Translations under genes and position numbers: made by a program
In this document: in pieces, positions 8,572 through 16,776 of the stretch
Layout of the letters: every line of letters starts with the position of its first letter
How positions within the stretch are numbered: the stretch's first letter is position 1
Assembly: GCF_016907275.1 (NCBI RefSeq)
Contig: NZ_JAFBBP010000001.1
Location: 3,400,001 to 3,464,000, forward strand
From: Micromonospora luteifusca
GTDB lineage: Bacteria > Actinomycetota > Actinomycetes > Mycobacteriales > Micromonosporaceae
Reading direction: 5' to 3'
Length of the DNA: 64,000 bases
The notes under the pieces: model-generated
What the model was told of the DNA's origin: nothing
Seen by the model: only the letters and a program-made list of their open reading frames with translations
The model's database searches: none

Positions 8572-9216
8572 TCACCCTCGGGGCCGCCACCGCCAGTCGA
8601 ACTCCCCGGCCGCTGGCGGCGGTCCGGGCAGCGGGTCCGCGCCCGGCACCGTCGACAGGCCCGCCAGCAGCATCGCGAGCTGCCGGCGGCGCAACTTCCC
8701 GGTCCGCTTCGAATCGGGTACGCGCACCGCGGCGCACGCCTCCAGCAGCAGCCCCAGATCCTGGACGACCGCGTCGGGGCGCAGCCGCCCGCTGGTCCGG
8801 GCCCGGTCGAACAGTGCGGTCGCCAGCTCGTTGGCGCGCATCGCGTCCCGGCCCATCTCCTCGGTCGGCGTGAAGGTGCCGGCCAGGTGGACGGTGAGCG
8901 AGTGCACGTCGGCGTCGACCACCCCGGCCAGGAATCCGGTGAACGCGGCCCAGTCGTCCGGCTCGGCCAGGGCCGACTCGGCCTCGGCGATGTACCGACG
9001 CAGCCCGTCGTGGCAGAGCTGGCGCAGCAGGTCCTCCTTGCCCGCGTACCGCCGGTAGAGCGCGCTGATGCCGACGCCCGCACGTTCGGCGACGGCCGCG
9101 ATCGGCGCCTTCGGATCGTCGAGGAAGACCGCGCGGGCGGCTTCGAGGATGACCTCGTCGTTGCGGGCGGCCTGGGCGCGGCGGCCGGCCATCGGCTTGC
9201 CGGGAGTCGTTGACAT
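8572..9216 (-). CDS. TetR-family repressor
   Basis: 214 residues. The N-terminal helix-turn-helix spans about residues 20-65 (ILEAARAVFL, then IAAVAERAGVGISALYRRYAGKEDLL), a textbook TetR signature with the recognition helix ending in YRRYAGKE. The C-terminal ligand domain is helical and undefined. The gene is divergent from the epoxide hydrolase across an 84-bp gap that carries two related palindromes, so it most likely represses that gene and itself. The inducer is probably the hydrolase substrate or a related compound. Its stop lies 19 bp from the clpB HAIR site. Confidence 0.92.
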   Translation of the reverse strand: MSTTPGKPMAGRRAQAARNDEVILEAARAVFLDDPKAPIAAVAERAGVGISALYRRYAGKEDLLRQLCHDGLRRYIAEAESALAEPDDWAAFTGFLAGVVDADVHSLTVHLAGTFTPTEEMGRDAMRANELATALFDRARTSGRLRPDAVVQDLGLLLEACAAVRVPDSKRTGKLRRRQLAMLLAGLSTVPGADPLPGPPPAAGEFDWRWRPRG

Positions 9217-9233
9217 GACCTCAGACTAACAGT

Positions 9234-9282
9234 GGAACGGATCGTTCCGGTCTGCTACTGTGATTGCAGAACGAAACATTCC
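9234..9282. promoter_or_regulatory. two palindromic TetR operators in the divergent promoter
   Basis: 9234-9248 is a perfect palindrome, GGAACG-GAT-CGTTCC. 9268-9282 is a degenerate copy, AGAACG-AAA-CATTCC. Their centres are 34 bp apart, about three helical turns. TACTGT (9256-9261) between them could be the -10 of the hydrolase gene. Placement between a TetR gene and its divergent partner supports operators. Confidence 0.7.
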
Positions 9283-9300
9283 GTTCCGAAGGAGTTCGAG

Positions 9301-10434
9301 ATGACCGGCACCGCGATCCGCCCGTTCCGCGTCGAGATCCCGCAGATCGCCCTCGACGACCTCGCCGCCCGACTGGGCCGCACGAGCTGGCCCGCCGAGC
9401 TGCCCGGCACCGGCGACACCTACGGGATGAGCACCGACCGGGTGCGCGCCCTCGTCGACCGGTGGCGCGACGGGTTCGACTGGCGGGCCGTCGAGGCCCA
9501 GTTGAACGCCCATCCGCAGTTCGTCACCGAGATCGACGGCGAGCAGATCCACTTCCTGCACGTCCGGTCGTCCCGGCCGGATGCCACCCCGCTGGTGCTC
9601 ACCCACGGTTGGCCCGGCTCGGTCCTGGAATACCTGGACGTGATCGCCCCGCTCACGGAGCCGACCGACCCCAACGCGCCGGCGTTCCACGTGGTCATCC
9701 CGTCGCTGCCCGGGTTCGGGTTTTCCGGCCCGACGCGCAGCGCCGGCTGGAACCGGCACCGCACGGCCCGCGCCTGGGCCGAACTGATGAACCGACTGGG
9801 GTACGACAGCTACGGCGCGATCGGCAACGACGCCGGCTCGATGATCGCGCCCGAGTTGGGCCGGGTCGATCCGGAGCACGTGCTCGGCGTACACGTCACC
9901 CAGCTCTTCTCGTTCCCCTCGGGTGACCCGGCCGAGTTCGCCGACCTGTCCGAGGCGGATCAGGCGGCGCTCAAGCACCTGCAGTGGTTCTACGAGAACA
10001 AGTTCTCCTTCAACCAGGTGCACAGCCAGCAGCCGCAGACCCTGGCGTTCGCGCTGGCCGACTCCCCGGTCGGGCTGCTCGCCTGGAACGCCCAACTCTT
10101 CGACGAGAGCCTGGACACCGACTTCATCCTGGCCAACGTGGCGCTCTACTGGTTCACCGGGACGGCCGCCTCTGCGATCCGGCTCTACTGGGAGGACGCG
10201 CACGCCGAGTCACCGACGGCGCCGACCACCGCGCCGACCGCGCTGGCCATGTTCCCCGGCGACTTCCAGTCCATCCGCCGCTTCGCCGACCGGGACCACG
10301 CGAACATCGTCCGGTGGACGGCCTACGGGACGGACGTCGAGGGCCGCGGCGACGTCGGCGGTCACTACGCCGCCCACCAGGCCACCGACGTCCTGGTCGC
10401 CGACATCCGCGAGTTCTTCGCCAGTCTGCGCTGA
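9301..10434 (+). CDS. epoxide hydrolase (EHN-type alpha/beta hydrolase)
   Basis: 377 residues from the ATG at 9301 behind GAAGGAG. An N-terminal EHN domain (about 5-110; IPQIALDDLAARLGRTSWP) is followed by an alpha/beta-hydrolase fold. The oxyanion-hole motif is HGWPGS (about 100), the nucleophile elbow is GNDAGS with Asp near 178, and the catalytic His lies in HYAAHQATD near 360. Such enzymes hydrolyse epoxides to diols through an aspartyl ester. The natural substrate is unknown; related actinomycete genes serve detoxification or secondary metabolism. It is divergent from, and likely controlled by, the TetR gene at 8572. Confidence 0.93.
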   Translation: MTGTAIRPFRVEIPQIALDDLAARLGRTSWPAELPGTGDTYGMSTDRVRALVDRWRDGFDWRAVEAQLNAHPQFVTEIDGEQIHFLHVRSSRPDATPLVLTHGWPGSVLEYLDVIAPLTEPTDPNAPAFHVVIPSLPGFGFSGPTRSAGWNRHRTARAWAELMNRLGYDSYGAIGNDAGSMIAPELGRVDPEHVLGVHVTQLFSFPSGDPAEFADLSEADQAALKHLQWFYENKFSFNQVHSQQPQTLAFALADSPVGLLAWNAQLFDESLDTDFILANVALYWFTGTAASAIRLYWEDAHAESPTAPTTAPTALAMFPGDFQSIRRFADRDHANIVRWTAYGTDVEGRGDVGGHYAAHQATDVLVADIREFFASLR

Positions 10435-10460
10435 CGCAGGCTCGTGACCGACACGGCAGT

Positions 10461-10504
10461 GCCGATGTTGCGGCATCCATCAGCCTGGATGCCGCAACAT
10501 CGGC
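10461..10504. repeat. perfect 19-bp inverted repeat, probable terminator or palindromic element
   Basis: Left arm GCCGATGTTGCGGCATCCA (10461-10479), 6-bp loop TCAGCC, right arm 10486-10504, no mismatch. It lies 27 bp after the epoxide hydrolase stop, so it may end that transcript. The absence of a T-run and the unusual length leave open a dispersed palindromic element. Confidence 0.75.
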
Positions 10505-10512
10505 AACATGGT

Positions 10513-10770
10513 GTGGATCAATCCTGGACGGGGCCACCGACCGGACAACCCCGCAACCGGCCCGATCAGTCTCCCGCCCCCGGTCCGGGCCCGTCCGGAA
10601 ATGGTGACGGCGGCGGCGGTCTGCCGGGCGGGGCGCACGCTGCGGCGCAGAGTGCGGCTCACCTCGCCGAGCAGGCGGGGGAGACGCTGCGGCAGGCGGG
10701 GCGCAGCGTCTGGGAGGCGATCCAGGAAGGCATGGCGCAGCACCGCCAGCAGGGGCGCCGCGACCAATGA
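10513..10770 (+). CDS. small Pro/Gly-rich helical protein, uncertain
   Basis: Up to 85 residues from a GTG at 10513; the same frame can be extended to 10444 but would then run through the 44-bp hairpin. The first half is Pro/Gly-rich. The second half is an amphipathic helix rich in Ala, Glu and Gln (HAAAQSAAHLAEQAGETLRQ) ending in basic residues. Third-position GC is high, as expected for coding DNA here. There is no clear ribosome binding site and no recognised family. It could be a real small protein or chance. Confidence 0.35.
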   Translation: MDQSWTGPPTGQPRNRPDQSPAPGPGPSGNGDGGGGLPGGAHAAAQSAAHLAEQAGETLRQAGRSVWEAIQEGMAQHRQQGRRDQ

Positions 10771-11056
10771 ACCCCGCACAGCCGGTTCCGGCGTCGCCGG
10801 CACCGCCAGGTCTGGCGTAGCCCGCACAGCCGGGTCCGGCGTAGGCCGCAGTGCGGGAGACGCGCAGGCGCCGCCGCCACATGATCGACTCAGTTTCGGC
10901 GACATTGCGGTATCAGGGGCGATGTGATGCCGCCACATCCCGGAAGTCGAGTGGATCTCGCCGGTCCGTGTCCGCAACGGGAGCTGCGGACGATTGACCC
11001 AAGCGACCCGGAGTGGTCGATCAGGACTATCGGCGCACCGCCCGAAACAGCAAGAT
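10771..11056. other. intergenic stretch with imperfect direct repeats
   Basis: No credible gene. 10775-10850 holds imperfect repeats of a CCCGCACAGCCGG(T/G)TCCGGCGT unit. Around 10920-10946, GATGTG-N7-CACATC forms a small inverted repeat. Open frames here have irregular codon usage and overlap on both strands. Confidence 0.5.
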
Positions 11057-11082
11057 CCCCACCTGCGTTTCCGCTGGTGGGG
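11057..11082 (-). terminator. terminator of the tRNA-Phe gene
   Basis: Stem CCCCACC / GGTGGGG extended by GCG/CGC after one T-T mismatch, 4-base loop. It sits 28 bp beyond the 3' end of tRNA-Phe on the minus strand and is followed there by the T-rich ATCTTGCTGTTTC. Confidence 0.75.
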
Positions 11083-11109
11083 ACCTCTGTAGCCCGGCGA
11101 AAGGCTATG

Positions 11110-11183
11110 TGGCCAGGGGCGGGGTCGAACCGCCGACCTTCCGATTTTCAGTCGGACGCTCGTACCAACTGAGCTACCTGGCC
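11110..11183 (-). tRNA. tRNA-Phe (GAA)
   Basis: 74 bases without encoded CCA. The acceptor stem GGCCAGG pairs with CCTGGCC, the anticodon loop reads CTGAAAA with anticodon GAA, and the T arm contains GGTTCGACCCC. It is last of three tRNA genes on this strand. Confidence 0.97.
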
Positions 11184-11282
11184 GTATCGCTCGGCTCATG
11201 CTACCCGGCAACCGGACGAACCGGCGGCAGGGTGACCTGCTCCGATACGCAGAACGCCGCGCGAGGCGCGGCGTCAGCGCTG

Positions 11283-11356
11283 CGGTCCTGACGGGACTTG
11301 AACCCGCGACCTCCGCCTTGACAGGGCGGCGAGCACTCCAACTGCTCCACAGGACC
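11283..11356 (-). tRNA. tRNA-Asp (GTC)
   Basis: 74 bases. The acceptor stem GGTCCTG pairs with CAGGACC, the anticodon stem-loop is CGCCCTGTCAAGGCG with GTC, and the T arm carries GGTTCAAGTCC. Discriminator G, no encoded CCA. Confidence 0.97.
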
Positions 11357-11362
11357 TAGCTT

Positions 11363-11429
11363 GTGTTGCTCCGACTTGCGCCGGTCGTGCTCCGGCTTAC
11401 GCCGGTGTTGCTCCGACTTGCGTCGGTCG
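11363..11429. repeat. duplicated spacer between tRNA-Asp and tRNA-Glu
   Basis: GTGTTGCTCCGACTTGCG(C/T)CGGTCGTGC occurs at 11363-11390 and again from 11405, a 42-bp period. The 14 bp between them (TCCGGCTTACGCCG) resemble the inner part of the unit. Likely a local slippage duplication in the tRNA spacer. Confidence 0.7.
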
Positions 11430-11502
11430 TGCCCCCAACGGGATTCGAACCCGTGCTACCGCCTTGAAAGGGCGGCGTCCTGGGCCGCTAGACGATGAGG
11501 GC
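11430..11502 (-). tRNA. tRNA-Glu (TTC)
   Basis: 73 bases. The acceptor stem GCCCTCA pairs with TGGGGGC, the anticodon loop is CTTTCAA with TTC, and the T arm contains GGTTCGAATCC. It is the first gene of the three-tRNA array, and the 153 bp upstream hold no gene. Confidence 0.97.
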
Positions 11503-11655
11503 GGCCCCGCCATCATTGCACATTGCAACTTCAAGCGGACTTGCTCCCATCCGGCCCCGCCGGAGGCTTGGAAAGCATACGTGATGCCCGGTCGGTCGAC
11601 AAAATCGGTATCGCCAAGGGCTTTGGTCGGGGCATAACCGCAGGTCAGGGCCGGT

Positions 11656-12435
11656 CTAGCTGAGTCGGGTGATTCCGAAGCGCTGCTTCAGGTCGGCGAT
11701 CAGGTGGGGGCAGGCGGCGAGCGTCGCAGCCCGATTACCGCCCCCGTCATGCAGCAGCACGATGGCACCGGGACGGGCGGCGGTGTGGACTCGCTTGCCG
11801 ATCGTGGCCGCGGTCGGCTTGTCCCAGTCCTGCGGGTCGACCGACCAGTGCAGGGGGCGCATGCCGAGATCCTTCGCCACCCCCAGCACCTCCGACGTCC
11901 ACCGTCCTCCCGGCTGCCGGTAGAAGGACACCTTCGCGCCGGGCACCGCCGCCTGGATGGCCTTGTTGGTGCGGACCAGGTCGGCCCTGATCTCCGCGAC
12001 AGGTCGCCGAGCCAGGTCGAGGTCGTGTCGCCAACTGTGATTGCAGAGCTGGTGGCCCTCGCGGACGATCCGGCGGACCAGCTCCGGGTGGCGCTGCACC
12101 TCGCGACCGACAACACAGAAGGTGGCGGTCACCTTGGCGGCCCGCAGTTGGTCGAGCACCTTGGGTGTCCAGGCTGGGCTGGGCCCGTCGTCGAAGGTCA
12201 GGACCACTGGGCGTACGCCGGTGTTGCGCCGCAGGCCGGTTGGGAGCTTGGCCGGCAGCGGTCGCAGCGGAGGCTTGGGCGGCTTGGTGAGGGTGGGGTG
12301 CGGCGACGGGGTGGGCGTGGTCGATTGCACCGGCTGCGGTGCGCCGGCGGGTGCAATGGTTCGCTCCGGTTGGGCACAGCCGGACAAGACCAGCGCCATG
12401 GCGAGGACGGACGCCAGGACGGCGCGGGCTTGCAT
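11656..12435 (-). CDS. polysaccharide deacetylase lipoprotein (NodB/CE4)
   Basis: 259 residues from the ATG at 12435. A signal peptide ends in the lipobox LSGC, then a Pro/Thr-rich linker of about 45 residues and a NodB domain. CE4 motifs are all present: TFDDGPS (motif 1), NHSWRH (motif 2, metal histidines), RQPGG (motif 3), WSVDPQDW (motif 4) and VLLHDGG (motif 5). Such enzymes remove acetyl groups from peptidoglycan, chitin or xylan. An anchored form probably acts on the cell's own wall or nearby polymers; the substrate is not determinable. It lies 73 bp downstream of litR on the same strand. Confidence 0.93.
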   Translation of the reverse strand: MQARAVLASVLAMALVLSGCAQPERTIAPAGAPQPVQSTTPTPSPHPTLTKPPKPPLRPLPAKLPTGLRRNTGVRPVVLTFDDGPSPAWTPKVLDQLRAAKVTATFCVVGREVQRHPELVRRIVREGHQLCNHSWRHDLDLARRPVAEIRADLVRTNKAIQAAVPGAKVSFYRQPGGRWTSEVLGVAKDLGMRPLHWSVDPQDWDKPTAATIGKRVHTAARPGAIVLLHDGGGNRAATLAACPHLIADLKQRFGITRLS

Positions 12436-12508
12436 CTGCTCGCTCCCGGGGGTCGGGGTACGCGGATCACCAGACGGTAGTTCACACCGTTGCCGGGCGA
12501 CAGTGCGA

Positions 12509-13453
12509 TCAGTCACGCATCGACTGGTCCAGCGAGTCACGGACCGCGACCGCGAGCGAGACCGCCTCGGCCAGGTCGACTGGCCGCACCACCCCCGCGG
12601 GGAGCGTGTCGGCTCGCCAGCCAGGGCCGGCGGCGAGCACCAACAGCGGGCGGCGGGGAGCCGCGAGCAGGGCGCTGAGCTGAGCCGGCTCGGCGGTGGC
12701 CCGGGTGTGCGACCAGAGCACCACGGCGGCCGGTCCGGTCCGGTTGACCGCCTCGAGAAGGGCGGCCACCGGCACCCGGGCGCCGAGCGACCGGTAGCTG
12801 ACCCCGGCCTCCGCGAGAGCGGCGGCCAACGCCTCCAGCGGCAGTGTGTGCTGCTCCTCGTCGGCGCAGGAGAGCAGGATCCGCGCCGGCCCGGTGGGAA
12901 CCTTGGCCCGACTGGCGGTCGCGAGAGCCTCCGAGACGCAGCGGGACACCAGATGTTCCACCTCGATCAGGCCGGAAGTGGCGGCGTGGCGGTCGCCGAT
13001 GCCGGCGAGCACCGGGCGCAGCAGTCCCTCCCAGGTGGCGACGACGCCGTCAGCAGCTAGGGCGTGCGCGATCGTCTCGCTGATGGCTGCCGCGTCCAGC
13101 CGCATGGCGGCCCGGGCCAACCCGCGGGCGGCCGGGCCGGCGCGGCCCACCGGGATGGTTCCGCCGCCGTCCCGACCTGGTCGGTGGATCCGGCTGGGGG
13201 CGACAGCGCCGGTGGGCGTCGGATCCGGTGCCTGACGGGCCCAGCGGGCCGCCTCCGCGGGGCTCACCCCCTCTGCGGTGAGCCGTCGCATGATCTCGAG
13301 ACGGGCCAAATCGTTGGGCGTGTATCGACGGTGGTGACCGGGGATGTGTTCGCTGGGCCCGAGCCCGTAGCGCTGGTGCCAGGTGCGCAGGGTCGTCACC
13401 GCGACCCCCAGCCTGCGTGCGACCGCGCCCGCGCTCAGCGCCTCATCGACCAC
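12509..13453 (-). CDS. litR: LitR/CarH-like B12-dependent MerR photoreceptor-regulator
   Basis: 314 residues from the GTG at 13453 (GGAG 7 bp upstream); an ATG at 13474 is possible. The N-terminal MerR helix-turn-helix (SAGAVARRLGVAVTTLRTWHQRYGLGP, then a wing ending HHRRYTPNDL) is followed by a linker, a four-helix cap (about 110-190, with EVEHLVSRCVSEAL) and a cobalamin-binding Rossmann-like domain. DEEQHTLPLEAL holds the probable lower-axial His. CarH/LitR repressors bind adenosylcobalamin in the dark and leave DNA on illumination, switching on carotenoid genes. It sits last in the crtE-crtI-idi run and overlaps idi, which fits that job. Exact cap ligands were not verified. Confidence 0.82.
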   Translation of the reverse strand: MVDEALSAGAVARRLGVAVTTLRTWHQRYGLGPSEHIPGHHRRYTPNDLARLEIMRRLTAEGVSPAEAARWARQAPDPTPTGAVAPSRIHRPGRDGGGTIPVGRAGPAARGLARAAMRLDAAAISETIAHALAADGVVATWEGLLRPVLAGIGDRHAATSGLIEVEHLVSRCVSEALATASRAKVPTGPARILLSCADEEQHTLPLEALAAALAEAGVSYRSLGARVPVAALLEAVNRTGPAAVVLWSHTRATAEPAQLSALLAAPRRPLLVLAAGPGWRADTLPAGVVRPVDLAEAVSLAVAVRDSLDQSMRD

Positions 13454-14063
13454 CCGACCGCTCCGCCGTGTCATCCGCCGACGATCCGGGCGGGGTCACG
13501 GCCGAGCCGGGGGCGCCCGGTGTGGCCCCCGAGGGGTGTAACAGCCGGTTCACCACCCCGCCCAGCCAGGGCGCGTACGACCGGGGGTCGAGGTCCAGAT
13601 CGGCCTCCAGTGCGGCAGGGTCGGCCCAACGCAACTCGGCCACCTCGTCCGGACTCGGCAGTAGCGGGGCCGCGGGCAGGAAGTCGCCCCGCAGCACGTG
13701 GTCGTACTCGAATTCGACCCGACCGGTCGCCGGATCCTCGGCGTAGTAGACGTAGACGCCGACCTCGGTCAGCTCGACCGGGCCGGTGCCCAACTCCTCG
13801 CGCAGCCGCCGGTTGGCCGCCTCGGCGAGGGACTCGCCCGGCCGGGGGTGGCCGCAGCAGGAGTTGGCCCAGCGCAGCGGGAACCGGGTCTTGATGGCTG
13901 CCCTGCGCTGCAGCAGCACCTGGCCGTCCGGGTCCACCAGCAGCACCGAGAACGCCCGGTGCAGTTGCCCCGGGGGCTGGTGTGCGGCCGCGACGGTCAT
14001 CTCGCCGTGCGCCTTGCCGGTCTCATCGACCAGCTCGACCAGATGCTCCTCGCGGCTGCTCAT
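13443..14063 (-). CDS. idi: isopentenyl-diphosphate delta-isomerase, type 1
   Basis: 206 residues from the ATG at 14063, which overlaps the crtI stop by 4 bp. Nudix-fold enzyme interconverting IPP and DMAPP. Visible features are the active-site Cys/His block (ANSCCGHPRPGES), the Nudix-like helix (AANRRLREELG) and the acidic metal site around EFEYDHVLRG. The C-terminus carries ~25 extra Pro/Ala/Ser residues that overlap the litR start. It supplies DMAPP for GGPP synthesis by the neighbouring CrtE. Confidence 0.93.
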   Translation of the reverse strand: MSSREEHLVELVDETGKAHGEMTVAAAHQPPGQLHRAFSVLLVDPDGQVLLQRRAAIKTRFPLRWANSCCGHPRPGESLAEAANRRLREELGTGPVELTEVGVYVYYAEDPATGRVEFEYDHVLRGDFLPAAPLLPSPDEVAELRWADPAALEADLDLDPRSYAPWLGGVVNRLLHPSGATPGAPGSAVTPPGSSADDTAERSGGR

Positions 14064-15541
14064 CGGCCTTCCCCGGTGATCCGGCCGGCGGCGAGCTTGC
14101 CGGAGATGAGCACCATCGGTACGCCGACCCCGGGCTGGGTTCCGGAGCCGACGAAGACCACGTTCGACAGGTCGCGGTGCAGGTTCGAGGGGCGGAACGG
14201 GCCGGTCTGGAAGAATGTGTGGGCGGCGGCGAACGGGGTGCCCGCGGCCATTCCCTGCTCCTCCCACTCGGCCGGGGTGATCGCCCGCAGCACCTCGACC
14301 CCGGCACCGAAGCCGACGTAGCCGCGCTCCTCCAGGGTGCCGATCAGCTGGTCGCTGTAGCGCTGGGTCAGGTCGCCCCGCCACTCGAACGGGGCCCGCC
14401 GCAGGTTGGGCACCGGGGCGAGCACGTAGTAGGAGTGCCGGTCGGGTGGGGCCACCGAAGGGTCGGTCCGACTCGGGTTGGTCACCAGCAGGGACGGGTC
14501 GGTCATCAGTTCGCCTCGCCGGATGACCTCATCGAAGGTGCCCTTCCACGCGCGTCCGAAATGGATGTTGTGATGGGCGATCTTTGCATATGACTGTCGG
14601 GAGCCGACGTGCAGAACGACGCAGGACGGGGAGTAGGTGAGCCGGCGCTGCCGAGCGGCCGGGAGCAGGTCCCGGTAGGCGACCGGCAGGTCGGGGTTGA
14701 GCACGACCACATCGGCCGGCACCAGTTCGCCATCGGCGGTGAGCACGCCGGTGGCGCGGCCGTTCGCCGTCTCCACCCGGGTCACCGTCGTGTCGTACCG
14801 GATCTGCACGCCGTGCTTCTCGGCAGCGCCGGCCATCGCCTTCGAGACCGCGTGGATGCCGCCGCGCGGGAAGTAGACCCCGGCCACCGAGTCGAGGTAC
14901 GCGATGACCGCGTAGATGGCGAGCGCGTCGTGCGGTGCGAGGCCGGCGTACATCGCCTGGAAGGAGAAGATCCGTTGGGTACGCGGGTCCCGGAAGAATT
15001 GGTTGATCTTCGTTTGGAGGCGGCGGAAGGCCCCACCGCTGAGCAGCTTGAGCAGGTTTCCGGTGATCAGGTCGGTCGGCGCGTCCAGGTTGCGTTCGAT
15101 GAAGTCGGCCCGCTCCAGGCGCCACAGCTCCCGCGCGTAGTCGACGAAGCGCAGGTAGCCGTCGGCCTCGCGTGGCCCGCACACCCGGGAGATCTCGGCC
15201 GCCATCCGGGTGGGGTCGGTGAGCACGTCCAGGGTCGAGCCGTCCGGGTAGTACGCCCGGTAGGCAGGATCGAGCGGAGTCAGGTCGAGCCAGTCGCGCA
15301 ACTCCTCACCGACCGCGCCGAGCGCCTCGGCGATCAGGTCGGGCATGGTGAGCACGGTCGGGCCGGTGTCGAATTCGTAGCCGTCCACGGCGAGCCGGCC
15401 GGCTCGCCCACCGGGCACCGGCTCGCGCTCCAACACGGTCACCTGTCGGCCGCTGCCCGCCAGGTGCAGCGCGCAGGCGAGGCCGCCCAGCCCTGCCCCG
15501 ACGACCACCACCCGGTCCGTCCGTCCTGTCACCGTCCGCAC
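14060..15541 (-). CDS. crtI: phytoene desaturase
   Basis: 493 residues from the GTG at 15541 behind AGGAGGTGG. An N-terminal FAD-binding loop (VVVVGAGLGGLACALHLA) and ERE at the end of strand 2 are followed by the CrtI-type substrate domain. The C-terminal bacterial desaturase signature is present (VFVGSGTQPGVGVPMVLISGK). It catalyses successive desaturations of phytoene, usually to lycopene. The crtE stop is 28 bp upstream and the idi start overlaps by 4 bp. No cyclase gene is visible, so the end product cannot be predicted. Confidence 0.95.
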   Translation of the reverse strand: MRTVTGRTDRVVVVGAGLGGLACALHLAGSGRQVTVLEREPVPGGRAGRLAVDGYEFDTGPTVLTMPDLIAEALGAVGEELRDWLDLTPLDPAYRAYYPDGSTLDVLTDPTRMAAEISRVCGPREADGYLRFVDYARELWRLERADFIERNLDAPTDLITGNLLKLLSGGAFRRLQTKINQFFRDPRTQRIFSFQAMYAGLAPHDALAIYAVIAYLDSVAGVYFPRGGIHAVSKAMAGAAEKHGVQIRYDTTVTRVETANGRATGVLTADGELVPADVVVLNPDLPVAYRDLLPAARQRRLTYSPSCVVLHVGSRQSYAKIAHHNIHFGRAWKGTFDEVIRRGELMTDPSLLVTNPSRTDPSVAPPDRHSYYVLAPVPNLRRAPFEWRGDLTQRYSDQLIGTLEERGYVGFGAGVEVLRAITPAEWEEQGMAAGTPFAAAHTFFQTGPFRPSNLHRDLSNVVFVGSGTQPGVGVPMVLISGKLAAGRITGEGR

Positions 15542-15569
15542 GTGACCACCTCCTGGAAGAAGTCCAACA

Positions 15570-16712
15570 TCAGGCTCGCCGGTTGGTGACGGCGGTGGCC
15601 AGCCCGGTCAGCGCGGTCCGCGCGGTCCGGTCGACGGGAGCGGCATCGAGTGCGACCAGCGCTTCGCTCACCCGCTCGGCGATCATCCGCTCCACCCGGG
15701 TCACCGCGCCGGTCTCGGCGACCAGTTCGGCGAGCCGTTCGACGGGTCCGTCGGCGGCCCGCTCCAACGCCCTGAACTGTGCCGGCGTGGCCAGCTCCTG
15801 AGCCAGCATGAGCAACGTCGTCGGTTTGCCGGCGCGAAGGTCGTCACCGGCCGGCTTGCCGGTGGCGGCCGGATCGCCGTAGACACCGAGCAGGTCGTCG
15901 CGGAGCTGGAACGCTTCGCCGACGGCCAGGCCGTAGCGGGTGTACGCGGAGGCCAGCGGATCGTCGGCGGGCACCCCGGCCAGGCAGGCGCCGAAGAGCA
16001 GCGGTCGCTGGACGGTGTAGCTGGCGGTCTTGTAGCGGGCGACCCGCAGTGCCCGGTCGACCGACCAGCTCACCGGGTCGTTCTCGCCGAGCACGTCGAG
16101 ATATTGCCCGGCGACCGTCTCCACCCGCATCTGGTCGTAGCAGCGGCGGACTTCGAGCAGGCGGGCCGGTGGCACTGTGGCGCGGGCCAGCAGCCGATCG
16201 GCCCAGACCATGCAGAGGTCGCCGATGAGCACGGCGACGGCCTCGCCGAACCGTTCAGGATCACCCCGGTGGCCTGCGGCGATGTGCTGCTGCGCGAGCG
16301 CGATGTGCGCGGTGGGACGGCCGCGGCGGGTCTTGGACGCGTCCATCACGTCGTCGTGCACCAGCGCGAAGGTGTGCAGCAGCTCCAGCGCGGCCAACGC
16401 GGGCAGCACGGGCGGCAGTGGCTCGGCGCCGCCGACCGCTCCGCGCCAACCCCAGTAGGCGAACGTGGATCGGATCCGTTTGCCGCCGGTCAGCACGGCC
16501 TCTCGCGCGGCAGCGGCGAAGGCGCCCATCGATGTGTCGACTTCGGTGAGGGAGTTGACCTCGGCGGTGAGGAAGGTGGTCAGGGTCTCGTGGACCGCCG
16601 TGAGCAGATCCTGGGTGTACGCGGCCAGAACGGCACGGATCGGGTCGTCCCCGTCGCCCGGCACTGCCGCCGCCACACGAGTCGCATTGCCCGCAACTGC
16701 GTCGTTGGCCAT
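15570..16712 (-). CDS. crtE: polyprenyl (geranylgeranyl) diphosphate synthase
   Basis: 380 residues. Trans-prenyltransferase with a first Asp-rich motif DDVMDASKTRRG (about 118-130) and a second QLRDDLLGVYGD (about 268-279); GGKRIRS near residue 76 binds IPP. The first motif has the short DDxxD form. It probably makes C20 GGPP for phytoene synthase CrtB. It is the first gene of the minus-strand unit crtE-crtI-idi-litR and divergent from crtB across 64 bp. Confidence 0.93.
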   Translation of the reverse strand: MANDAVAGNATRVAAAVPGDGDDPIRAVLAAYTQDLLTAVHETLTTFLTAEVNSLTEVDTSMGAFAAAAREAVLTGGKRIRSTFAYWGWRGAVGGAEPLPPVLPALAALELLHTFALVHDDVMDASKTRRGRPTAHIALAQQHIAAGHRGDPERFGEAVAVLIGDLCMVWADRLLARATVPPARLLEVRRCYDQMRVETVAGQYLDVLGENDPVSWSVDRALRVARYKTASYTVQRPLLFGACLAGVPADDPLASAYTRYGLAVGEAFQLRDDLLGVYGDPAATGKPAGDDLRAGKPTTLLMLAQELATPAQFRALERAADGPVERLAELVAETGAVTRVERMIAERVSEALVALDAAPVDRTARTALTGLATAVTNRRA

Positions 16713-16740
16713 GCGGCTGAGCGTACCCTAGGCTACGAGT

Positions 16741-16761
16741 TGCGTCGATTGGTGCGTCGAT
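16741..16761. promoter_or_regulatory. direct repeat in the crtE/crtB promoter, candidate LitR operator
   Basis: TGCGTCGAT occurs at 16741-16749 and 16753-16761, a 12-bp period, filling much of the 64-bp divergent promoter. CarH-type regulators bind tandem direct repeats with about one helical turn spacing. Minus-strand TAGGGT (near 16724) could be the crtE -10. Confidence 0.45.
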
Positions 16762-16776
16762 AAATGAGGAGGGCCG

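Noticed and set aside
11363-11429. tRNA spacer repeat as an attachment site
   Set aside because: No integrase or second copy of the tRNA 3' end was seen; the repeat lies in the spacer and not in a tRNA end.
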